This document shows positions 1 to 7,345 of a stretch of DNA of 18,886 bases, one piece after another. Position 1 is the first letter of the stretch; every line of letters starts with the position of its first letter. Both the position numbers and the translations under genes were made by a program. Origin of the DNA: an uncultured Bacteroidales bacterium. GTDB taxonomy: Bacteria > Bacteroidota > Bacteroidia > Bacteroidales > Muribaculaceae. The stretch is taken from positions 1-18,886 of the forward strand of contig CASBHZ010000056.1 of assembly GCA_949123685.1 (NCBI GenBank), given 5' to 3'. The notes beneath the pieces are model-generated. The model made no database searches and was not told the origin of the DNA. It was given only the letters and a program-made list of their open reading frames with translations.

Positions 1-48
1 TCTACACAAGGAGACACACTCTTTCCCTACACGACGCTCTTCCGATCT
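1..48 (+). other. Illumina library adapter (P5 side), not genomic
   Basis: Bases 16-48 match the Illumina TruSeq read-1 adapter, which ends in CTCTTCCGATCT. Bases 1-7 (TCTACAC) match the end of the P5 flow-cell sequence, and the 8 bases between them (8-15) have the length and place of an i5 index. This is untrimmed library sequence carried into the assembly, so genomic sequence starts at 49. An open reading frame coming leftwards from 272 runs into it and gains the adapter-encoded residues DRKSVV. Confidence 0.98.
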
Positions 49-272
49 GTCACTTTGGAATCAGCTCCCCATACGGTTCCGTCGGAGAGTGTCATGGATA
101 TGGGAGATTCCGATAAAACTTCCCTTCCGTTAAGAGTTACTGAATAAGTCATTTCTTTCCCAACAGAGATATCAGCTTTAATGCGTCCGTCGGGCGACTC
201 CAAGTTGTAGCTTTTACCTGCAAATACCGATAATGCAGTAATCATTAAGGTGCTCAGTGTTAGTTTTCTCAT
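49..272 (-). CDS. GH97 family glycosidase, N-terminal fragment
   Basis: This is the first 74 codons of a GH97 (SusB-like) glycosidase, cut off by adapter at the contig edge. The start at 272 (MRKLTLSTLMITALSVFAG) gives a clean Sec signal peptide; a longer reading from 326 adds 18 residues with no signal-peptide logic. After the signal come SPDGRIKADISVG, YSVTLNG and SPISMTLSDG, which pair by eye with SPDNRLTVTVNA, YSVDFDG and SPISMTFDNG at the N-terminus of the full GH97 at 7346-9277, so the two are paralogs. The part present is the start of the N-terminal beta-sandwich. The catalytic domain is missing, so substrate and mechanism cannot be read. The gene is downstream of the six-hairpin glycosidase (79-nt gap) and probably belongs to the same locus. 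Any in-frame residues after position 49 are adapter-encoded. Confidence 0.85.
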
Positions 273-299
273 TGGTAATACTGTTTTGAAAATAAGTGA

Positions 300-307
300 C
301 AAAAATA
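300..307 (-). promoter_or_regulatory. possible -7 box for the second GH97 gene
   Basis: On the minus strand this reads TATTTTTG, matching the Bacteroidetes -7 consensus TAnnTTTG, about 28 nt before the ATG at 272. No matching TTTG lies 19-21 nt further upstream, so the call is weak. If real, the partial GH97 could be transcribed separately from the six-hairpin gene. Confidence 0.3.
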
Positions 308-351
308 ACTGCGTTTTATAGCGCAAGATTTCATCACTTCATATAGATTAA

Positions 352-2340
352 TTATAATTTTATATTCACGGTTTGACCATTATGTATCAAGAATCTTTTC
401 TTTTTGTTTCCGTCAATAACATTTACATTTATTTTTTCTCCGTTTCTTTCCACTTCTATATGAATGTCAGAACCGAATGCGCGGACATGTCTCAGATACA
501 TATGGTCCCAATCTGCCGGAAGGTGGGGAGTGAGAGAAAAAGATTTGAGTCCAGTTGGACGTATGCCGAAAAGACCTTCTGTTATTATCCTGCCATATAG
601 ACCACTTTCTGCGGAAAGATGGCGTTGGCTCCCTTCCGGCCATGCTTCTATTGCATAAGGTACATGTTCACCCAGCAGGCGTGTTTCAGAATAGTCGTGA
701 AGGAAGTCGGTTGCCTTTTTTGTTTCACCTACGGCATAGGCTCCGCGAAGAGCGTAAAGCGTGGATCTATCCCAGAAAGTTTTATCGCCTTCTTCTGTGA
801 GCAAGCCATTTTCTGTCCACAGTTTTGGAGAGAACAAGGCATCCAGAGTCTTGGTTGCGCGGTCATTGATGCCCATGGCAAGGGGGATGCATATCCATGC
901 ACGCAATTTTTCATTTCCTTGATAATATGCATAAGTGTCAAATCCTCCGATGTTCTTTCCAAAATAATTCTCGATATTTCTTCTAAGGTCGGCAGCTTCT
1001 GACTGATATTTTTTCCAATCTTTTTTTCCGAGATCTTTTGCAAGATAGGAAGCGGAGAGCAAAGCATCATAATATAGGGAAGAGGTACATAGGTTCGCAT
1101 CTCCGGATTCAAAACGGTTTTCAAGTTCATCCGTATCCGATTCTACGACACCATATGTATTAAGTCTGGATTTGCAATAATCAAGACACCATTCGATAAG
1201 ATTCCAAAGTTCAATAGCTTCGTTCATGTCTCCACGGGCGAGTGCGTAACGGGATGCTCCATGTGCGATCATGGCGGCATCGCCTCTGTCGCCAACACCA
1301 TTCCAGATATCAATGCCTTCAGCCACTATTGAACTGGGAATCGGTTTCATATCTTTATTCATGAACCTTGCAAAATGCTTGAATGAGTTTAGCGCGGAAG
1401 CATTGCCATAGTTGTAACCTATAAAAGGAAAATACGGATTAATATACTCTGCCTGGTCATTTGCCCATATTGCAGCATAATATGATTCACCACCAGGTCC
1501 ATGCATGGGTCCTCCCTTAGTGTCGTATATGCTCTCACATGCACGGATCTTGGAGAATGCAAACATGCGGTCGATAATCGGATCCGAAGTCTCAAGAACG
1601 AGAGTTTTCATCCATTTGTCAACGAGCATGCTGCGTTTGTTTTCTTCATCCTTGGCATTGATTATAATTGCCTTTTCACCCTCCTTTACCGCAGAAATGG
1701 AAGCCGCGAAAGAGAGTGTGTCTCCTGGCATGACTGTTGTGTACGCCGGAGCGTTGACAGTACCGGTTATTATGAAAGATCCAGTCACCCCGGATGCAGG
1801 ATCAGTGGCAGCGACCATGCGGGAGTCGGCTATTTCTACCTTAATATTGCGTTCCCCCGTGTTTATTATACTATATATTTCCACAAGAGCAGGTAGATCT
1901 GTGGAAGGGAAATAATTCCTGATTATTTCATATTTACCATAATAGCCTTGATCAAACCGGCTTTTTACTTTCAAGCTGCCTTTAAGCGATATTTCTTTCA
2001 CTTTTTCTCCACTAAGAGAGCGGCCGTTGATTGTGACTGCATCAAGGGGATTCCAGTCATATCGCCGCATCAGACTGGCATGAGTGTTGTTCGGTATTGT
2101 CCGTAACATTGGCCAGACAAGACTTTTGTTCAATATGAATTTCCCATTATCATCTACTCCATAGCGAAGGACTGTGGAAACTTTCTTGCCGCTCATCTCC
2201 ACATGATCATAGTGTGCTTTGTCGCCGGAATTTATCTGCCATGAAATTCCTCCATCCTTGTTCATGTCCCATCTTTTAGCCAAAGCAAATAGGGATAAGG
2301 AGATTAAGAAAAACGATATAATACTTCGTTGCCGTGTCAT
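352..2340 (-). CDS. exported six-hairpin glycosidase, family unassigned
   Basis: A 662-residue exported protein. The signal peptide is about residues 1-21 (SFFLISLSLFALA, then KRWD), with no lipobox, so it is probably periplasmic. Residues 25-240 look like a beta-rich N-terminal domain, 250-590 like an (alpha/alpha)6 six-hairpin barrel, and 595-662 like a short C-terminal beta-sandwich. The barrel opens with a Gly-rich segment (GGPMHGPGGE, 276-285) followed by WANDQAEY (292-299). That resembles the acidic substrate-binding or catalytic segments of GH78/GH63/GDE-type barrels, with Asp295 or Glu298 as candidate acids. The tail (AWPEGSQRHLSAESGLYGR, GLFGIRP, SLTPHLP) is typical of these C-termini. 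The family cannot be assigned with confidence. The gene follows susD but sits beyond a strong terminator, so it is expressed by read-through or its own promoter. The role is inferred from the locus: trimming an imported oligosaccharide. Confidence 0.8.
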   Translation of the reverse strand: MTRQRSIISFFLISLSLFALAKRWDMNKDGGISWQINSGDKAHYDHVEMSGKKVSTVLRYGVDDNGKFILNKSLVWPMLRTIPNNTHASLMRRYDWNPLDAVTINGRSLSGEKVKEISLKGSLKVKSRFDQGYYGKYEIIRNYFPSTDLPALVEIYSIINTGERNIKVEIADSRMVAATDPASGVTGSFIITGTVNAPAYTTVMPGDTLSFAASISAVKEGEKAIIINAKDEENKRSMLVDKWMKTLVLETSDPIIDRMFAFSKIRACESIYDTKGGPMHGPGGESYYAAIWANDQAEYINPYFPFIGYNYGNASALNSFKHFARFMNKDMKPIPSSIVAEGIDIWNGVGDRGDAAMIAHGASRYALARGDMNEAIELWNLIEWCLDYCKSRLNTYGVVESDTDELENRFESGDANLCTSSLYYDALLSASYLAKDLGKKDWKKYQSEAADLRRNIENYFGKNIGGFDTYAYYQGNEKLRAWICIPLAMGINDRATKTLDALFSPKLWTENGLLTEEGDKTFWDRSTLYALRGAYAVGETKKATDFLHDYSETRLLGEHVPYAIEAWPEGSQRHLSAESGLYGRIITEGLFGIRPTGLKSFSLTPHLPADWDHMYLRHVRAFGSDIHIEVERNGEKINVNVIDGNKKKRFLIHNGQTVNIKL

Positions 2341-2373
2341 TATTACATAATTATAAGTTTATAAACAGCTTCT

Positions 2374-2427
2374 AAAAAAAGAGAACCGTTATTCAATGAA
2401 TTAACATTTATATGAATAACGGCTCTC
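2374..2427 (-). terminator. Rho-independent terminator after susD
   Basis: Arms GAGAACCGTTATTCA (2381-2395) and TGAATAACGGCTCTC (2413-2427) pair over 15 positions. The only imperfect pair is a G-U wobble in the minus-strand RNA. On the minus strand the stem is followed by seven T (2374-2380). The loop is 17 nt. It lies about 150 nt after the susD stop and about 35 nt before the six-hairpin ATG, so it splits the locus into two transcription segments or acts as a partial terminator. Confidence 0.85.
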
Positions 2428-2455
2428 CGCTACATTGAATTATCTGAAAGGATGT

Positions 2456-2572
2456 TTTGATTACCTGTAATTTTTTACCTTATTTAAAACTACCTGATTA
2501 TTTGCGTATCTAAGTTGTAGATTGCTTATTGATTTTCAAAAGTGCCTAAAACACTCCATACAGGTAATCAAA
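2456..2572. repeat. 117-bp element bounded by a perfect 14-bp inverted repeat
   Basis: TTTGATTACCTGTA at 2456-2469 is the exact reverse complement of TACAGGTAATCAAA at 2559-2572, with 89 nt between. Inside is a small hairpin, ATCTA (2508-2512) and TAGAT (2518-2522) around AGTTG. It starts right after the susD stop and precedes the terminator. No target-site duplication is visible. It could be a structured 3' UTR of the susCD transcript or a degenerate miniature mobile element; the sequence alone does not decide. Confidence 0.6.
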
Positions 2573-2577
2573 CAGTA

Positions 2578-4209
2578 TCAATATCCTTCGTTCTGATCAA
2601 GTAGGTTATTTTTACGACGCTCGTAATTTGGAATCGGAAGGAGATAATTTGAGGCTTTAAACATGCGGTCCTGGATCTCGAACAATTCATATTTTTTTGT
2701 TCCGTCCGGATTCTTGGTGATGTTGATTCCGTGGAATTTCCCGGTGTCGGTGGTTTCTCCGATCTTCCATCTGCGAACATCATAGAAGCGGTGTTCCTCA
2801 AAAGCAAGCTCAACTTTCCTTTCGTGTTGTATTTTTTCGAGAAGTTCTTCTCCCGAAGCTGTTATGTCCGGAAGTATATTGTCGTTGCTTCCTCGTGCAC
2901 GCTTACGGATAAGGTTGACATATTTTCTTGCACCATTCTCATCACCGAGGTGATAGAGGGCTTCTGCATAATTCAGGTAAACCTCGCCGAGACGACAATA
3001 TATCCAAGGTTGGCTACCTTTGTCCGACCAGCTGTTGACCAGGCTCTCATCCATGAATTTACGGATAGTGTAGTGAGTTTTTGAATAATTCCATGCGTCG
3101 CGTCCTAATTCACTGTCAATACCTCCTGTTTCACCATCTGAGCTTACCCAAAATTCTATTTCACGACCGCGAAAATCCTGACCGTCGCATACGATTGAGG
3201 CATAGAGGCGAGGGTCTCTGCCTGCCCATGGATTTGATGTGGCATTGTAATAGATGGAGGCATCCGGCATTGTGCCGTCTTCCATTTCATAACTGTCGAC
3301 CATTTCCTGGAGCACGGCTGTACATGAATATCCACCCCAGCCGTTCGGGCTGTTATACCAGTCATAATAAGAGCCGAACTCGGTGTTGTAAAGGCGCTGG
3401 AAGATAATTTCGGGACTTTGTGCATTCAAGAATAAACCTTTATAATCAGGGTCAAGCTGATATAGATTCAGGTCAAACAATTCTTCAATTGTGTCTGCAA
3501 CATCTTGCCATTTGGATTGATCTCCGGATGGATTCCATAATGGACTTGCCGCATAGAGCTGCATTCTTGCTTTCATTGCCAAGGCGGCACCTGCGGTAAC
3601 GCGTCCGAAATTTACTCCACTATGCTTTTCAGGTAGGAGTTTTGCTGCTTTTGAAAATTCTTCTACAATGAATTTAACACAATCTTCATAGGAGTCACGC
3701 TTTATCATCATTTCCTTGTCATCAAGTTCGAATAGTCTCGTGATGAGGGGCACGCCTCCATAATTGTTGACAAGCTCCATGTAGTAGTACGCTCTGAAGA
3801 ATGTGGCTTCTCCAATCAATATACTTCTTGCCGGCTCGGGAATCTGCTGAACATTAGACATGTTGTTAAAGAAAATATTACATTCCTTGATATAGCCGTA
3901 ATAGCTTGACCATATGTCAAGAGGACCGAGTTGGTCGGCAGTCATGCCTCCTGTGTTTATTGTCCAGCAGTTGCTCCAATTAAAATTTTCCATAGACTCG
4001 TCGGAGCAAAAACGGAGTGAGTTGCGGCTCCATCCGTTGCGAGGGCGTGTATAGTTGTTTGTAACGTATGCTTCTGTCAGTTTTGCGTCTTTGAAGATCA
4101 CGTTTTCTGTGTATGAATCCAATGGTTCTATGTCAAGAAAGTTGCAGGATGTCAGGGACACGGATGCAGCGAGTGCGAAAAATGTGTTTCTTATTATTCT
4201 CTTTTTCAT
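2578..4209 (-). CDS. SusD/RagB-family outer-membrane glycan-binding lipoprotein
   Basis: A 543-residue SusD-type lipoprotein. It forms the hinged lid over the SusC barrel and binds oligosaccharide at the cell surface. The signal peptide ends in a lipobox (SVSLTSC), giving lipidated Cys22, followed by NFLDIEP, the usual start of mature SusD proteins. Family features include the helical TPR-like N-terminal half (EATFFRAYYYMELVNNYGGVPLI) and the C-terminal block LGEVYLNYAEALYHLGDENGARKYVNLIRKRA, then LLEKIQHERKVELAFEEHRFYDVRRWKI. Length is normal. It starts 13 nt after the susC stop, so the two are cotranscribed and presumably cotranslated. The glycan specificity cannot be read from the sequence; the GH97 upstream suggests an alpha-linked sugar. 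Confidence 0.97.
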   Translation of the reverse strand: MKKRIIRNTFFALAASVSLTSCNFLDIEPLDSYTENVIFKDAKLTEAYVTNNYTRPRNGWSRNSLRFCSDESMENFNWSNCWTINTGGMTADQLGPLDIWSSYYGYIKECNIFFNNMSNVQQIPEPARSILIGEATFFRAYYYMELVNNYGGVPLITRLFELDDKEMMIKRDSYEDCVKFIVEEFSKAAKLLPEKHSGVNFGRVTAGAALAMKARMQLYAASPLWNPSGDQSKWQDVADTIEELFDLNLYQLDPDYKGLFLNAQSPEIIFQRLYNTEFGSYYDWYNSPNGWGGYSCTAVLQEMVDSYEMEDGTMPDASIYYNATSNPWAGRDPRLYASIVCDGQDFRGREIEFWVSSDGETGGIDSELGRDAWNYSKTHYTIRKFMDESLVNSWSDKGSQPWIYCRLGEVYLNYAEALYHLGDENGARKYVNLIRKRARGSNDNILPDITASGEELLEKIQHERKVELAFEEHRFYDVRRWKIGETTDTGKFHGINITKNPDGTKKYELFEIQDRMFKASNYLLPIPNYERRKNNLLDQNEGY

Positions 4210-4222
4210 GATATACGGCTCT

Positions 4223-7200
4223 TTAGAAGGTTAGGTTTAAACTGAAAGTGAAGGTTCTTGCAATCGGATAGCTCTGTCCTGTGCCGGTAGCAGTTGACTC
4301 CGGGTCTTGAATCTTGACTTTGTCGATCGTGAATAGGTTAGTGCCGGTGAGTGCGAATCTCACACCCTGAAGCTTAATCTTGTTGAGAACACTCTGTGGA
4401 AGGTTGTATGCTACTTCAAGGTTCTTCAGACGTATGAACGAGGCATCATAAAGCCAGAAGTCGCTCCAACGGGTGTTTTCATAATCATCCTTGTCAAATG
4501 CTCTTGGATATTTAGAATTTGGTGTTTCCTCTGCCGATATCCAGCGATTGTTATAAAATTCTTTGTCAAGGTTGTATGAATAGGGCACGATCATCTGTTG
4601 TGCGCATCCTTGTCCTGTCCAGAGCATTCCCAATTCGAACCCTTTCCATTCGGCACCAAGATTGAGCCCGTATACGAGACGTGGAACATTCCCGTATTCG
4701 CTGCGGATGCGGTCGTTATCCGTGATTTCATTGTCACCGTCTATGTCGACATATTTGATGTCTCCAGGCTGGGCATTGGCGAAATGAGGAGTGGAATTAA
4801 TTTCGTCCCATGTCTGATATATGCCATCAGTCTTAAACATGAGCCATGAATCAAGAGAATGACCGGTGCGGCGTTGCCATGCAGGGGTGTTTGCAGCCTC
4901 GTCGAAAAACTTTATCTTATTCTTTGTGTAGGTTACATTTCCTGAAATATTGTAGGTTACATTTCCTACCCTGTTGCGATGAGTGAGCATGAGTTCGAAT
5001 CCTTGGTTGCTGACTTCTCCGATATTCTGATCCGGGAGCACAAGACCTGTATAATAAGGCACGGAAGCCTGTTTGGGAGTCAAAATGTCTGTGCGGTTCT
5101 GATAGAAATATTCTGCGGTAAATCCAAGAAGTCCATTCCATAAGGTGCCATCTACGGCTATATTACGTGAATCAACTTTTTCCCATGTGATATTAGGATT
5201 GCCGATGCGTCCGGAAATAAACCCTTTGTTTATATTAGGTGTGTTACCTAATATTGCGCCATTCTGCATGTTGTAAACGCTAAGGTACTGGAATGAATTG
5301 ACTCTGTCATTACCGAGCAAGCCCCATGAGCCGCGTATTTTCAGGTCGTTGACCACATTTGCAAAGTTTTCCATGAATTTTTCCTGACTTATCCTCCATC
5401 CCAAGGATACACCCGGGAATGTGCCCCATCGCTTGCCGGGGGCGAAGTTCATTGAACCGTCGTGACGGAGAGTAAATTCTACAAGATATTTATCCATGAA
5501 AGAGTAGTTCAAGCGTCCGAATATGTTCTGACGAGCTGATACATATCCTACACCTCCATTTGTTTTCTCCTTGTCTGCTCCAAAATCGAGATAGTCAGGT
5601 TTGTTGCTGAGATAGTATCCTCGCCATGCCCAAAAGCCTTCTCCTTGATATTTGCTTTGTTCGTAAGCAACGAAAGCCCCTATGCGATGATCTCCGAATG
5701 ATCGGTCGTATCCCAATTTAAGGAGGAGTGAGGTTGTGGAGTAATTGTTATTGTTGTTCTGTAGCGAGATATTGTTGCCATTCATGTTTGTGGTTTTTTT
5801 AACATACTCGCCGGTGCTGGCATTGTAGTCATATGTATCCCATACGTCTTGGAGTTGTTTCTGGTCACGCACCCTGTAGTCTATTGCGGCATAACCGGAC
5901 AGGGATAAACCTTGTGTAATCCAAGGCATTTGGAGGTCAAAGGATAATTTGGAGTCGATAAATGTATCGTTTATCTTGTTATATCCGGTTTCGTCACCTT
6001 TTACAAGAATTGCCAGGTTATTTCCATTGGAAAGTCCCGGACCCGGAAGTCCGTTGGGATAATAGTCATATAGCCAAGGATATGCCATGAATGCCTCCCA
6101 GAAAATATCGCCGGTTGAAATTGCGGAATTGCGGCGTTGTTCGCGGCGTGCCGCAAGGTCTATTCCTACCTTTAGATCCTTGAATATGTTGATGTCAAGG
6201 TTTGAACGTACCTGGTAAGTCTGAAAGTTCAGTTTGGTGTTTCTGTAGTTCGGTTTCTGATAAGTGTAATCTCCTGAAACGTAATATTTCACGTTTTCTG
6301 TACCCCCTTTGATATTGAGTGAATGGCGGGTGGAAGGGGCGGCTTTTGCGAATATTACGTCCATCCAGTCTGTGTCGCCATATTGGTCGCGGTTTATGGT
6401 TCCGTCAAGATATCCGTTTTTTATATTCTCATAAAGAGGTGCCTGTCCGTTTCCTTTACGTATTTCGTCTGTCCAAGTCATGTTTTCGTATGCATTCATG
6501 AGATTGGGAGTACGCGTATTCTGAGAAAGCGTAAAAGACCCGCTATATGAAATTGACGGCTTGCCGCTGTTTCCTCTCTTGGTTGTCACGAGTATTACGC
6601 CGTTTGCTGCTTGTGCTCCATAGATTGCCGCTGACGCGTCTTTAAGAACGTTTATGGATTCGATGTCGTTTGGGTTCAGACGCTCGAGTCCTTCTCTGTT
6701 TGCAACTCCGTCAATTATTATTAGAGGGGAGTTATTATTGAGTGTGCCTTTACCGCGGATGAATATGTCGGAATAGTCATTACCGGGTTCTCCTGTACGG
6801 TTGTTCGCGACAACACCTGGAAGTTTGCCGGCAAATGTGTTGGTAACGTTGGCAACACCAGTGGTTTTTAATTCACCTCCTTTTACTGTTGATACGGATC
6901 CTGTGACAGATGCTTTTTTCTGGACACCATATCCGACAACTATGACTTCTTCAAGGGCTTGGGTGTCTTCGGTAAGAAGAACTTCAATGTCATTGTGCGC
7001 TTTGGTCTCGTAGGGAGCATATCCAACATATGAGAACACTAATGTGGCTTTAGCCGGAGTATTGATTGTGAAATTTCCGTCAAGGTCGGTAACCGTGCCT
7101 ATAGAACTGTTCTTGACAGTGACTGTTACACCGATAAGGGGTTCGCGAGTGGTTTTGTCGAGCACCTTTCCGTTGATTGTTTCAGATACGGTGCTTCTTT

Positions 7201-7312
7201 CTTTTGCCTGGGGATTGGCAGCAAATGGATTGGCTGACATTGTCAGTGGAAATGTGCATAGAGTCAGGGACAATCCCAATGCATGCCATCTGTTCCCGGA
7301 AATAAGTTTCAT
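4223..7312 (-). CDS. SusC/RagA-family TonB-dependent oligosaccharide transporter
   Basis: A 1029-residue outer-membrane transporter that imports oligosaccharides using TonB energy, with the SusD encoded 13 nt downstream as its lid. In order: signal peptide (about 1-27, ending TMSA); a carboxypeptidase-regulatory-like domain (about 44-115, INGKVLDKTTREPLIGVTVTV to FSYVGYAPYE); the TonB box EEVIVVGYG (121-129); the plug (about 130-247, with GKLPGV, IFIRGKGT, PLIIIDGV and DIESINVLKDASAAIYGAQAANGVILVTTKRG); and a 22-strand-type barrel ending in an aromatic residue (FSLNLTF). It has no N-terminal STN/FecR-interaction domain, so it is a transporter and not an anti-sigma signalling receptor. Length is normal. 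The start at 7312 lies 33 nt after the GH97 stop and is preceded by the motif TTAACCAAAA, also found before the GH97 start. Confidence 0.97.
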   Translation of the reverse strand: MKLISGNRWHALGLSLTLCTFPLTMSANPFAANPQAKERSTVSETINGKVLDKTTREPLIGVTVTVKNSSIGTVTDLDGNFTINTPAKATLVFSYVGYAPYETKAHNDIEVLLTEDTQALEEVIVVGYGVQKKASVTGSVSTVKGGELKTTGVANVTNTFAGKLPGVVANNRTGEPGNDYSDIFIRGKGTLNNNSPLIIIDGVANREGLERLNPNDIESINVLKDASAAIYGAQAANGVILVTTKRGNSGKPSISYSGSFTLSQNTRTPNLMNAYENMTWTDEIRKGNGQAPLYENIKNGYLDGTINRDQYGDTDWMDVIFAKAAPSTRHSLNIKGGTENVKYYVSGDYTYQKPNYRNTKLNFQTYQVRSNLDINIFKDLKVGIDLAARREQRRNSAISTGDIFWEAFMAYPWLYDYYPNGLPGPGLSNGNNLAILVKGDETGYNKINDTFIDSKLSFDLQMPWITQGLSLSGYAAIDYRVRDQKQLQDVWDTYDYNASTGEYVKKTTNMNGNNISLQNNNNNYSTTSLLLKLGYDRSFGDHRIGAFVAYEQSKYQGEGFWAWRGYYLSNKPDYLDFGADKEKTNGGVGYVSARQNIFGRLNYSFMDKYLVEFTLRHDGSMNFAPGKRWGTFPGVSLGWRISQEKFMENFANVVNDLKIRGSWGLLGNDRVNSFQYLSVYNMQNGAILGNTPNINKGFISGRIGNPNITWEKVDSRNIAVDGTLWNGLLGFTAEYFYQNRTDILTPKQASVPYYTGLVLPDQNIGEVSNQGFELMLTHRNRVGNVTYNISGNVTYTKNKIKFFDEAANTPAWQRRTGHSLDSWLMFKTDGIYQTWDEINSTPHFANAQPGDIKYVDIDGDNEITDNDRIRSEYGNVPRLVYGLNLGAEWKGFELGMLWTGQGCAQQMIVPYSYNLDKEFYNNRWISAEETPNSKYPRAFDKDDYENTRWSDFWLYDASFIRLKNLEVAYNLPQSVLNKIKLQGVRFALTGTNLFTIDKVKIQDPESTATGTGQSYPIARTFTFSLNLTF

Positions 7313-7322
7313 GATGTTTGAG

Positions 7323-7332
7323 TTTTGGTTAA
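7323..7332 (-). promoter_or_regulatory. leader motif before susC
   Basis: The minus strand reads TTAACCAAAA, ending 10 nt before the susC ATG. The same ten bases precede the GH97 ATG at 9289-9298. There is no Shine-Dalgarno sequence here, so this may act in translation initiation or be a pairing site for a small RNA. The function is inferred only from the repetition and equal spacing. Confidence 0.4.
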
Positions 7333-7345
7333 TTATTTAGGTTAA

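Noticed and set aside
281..325. Possible terminator hairpin between the six-hairpin and partial GH97 genes (TGCG/CGCA)
   Set aside because: The stem is only 4-5 bp, too short to support.
27..326. A complete 99-residue protein ending in DRKSVV
   Set aside because: The last residues are encoded by adapter and the reading starts 18 codons before the real signal peptide. It is a truncated GH97.
729..1130. A 133-codon minus-strand reading frame
   Set aside because: It lies wholly inside the six-hairpin glycosidase gene in another frame and has no family features.
1501..1915. Two overlapping plus-strand reading frames of about 130 codons
   Set aside because: Both are antisense shadows of the six-hairpin gene, without start signals or recognisable domains.
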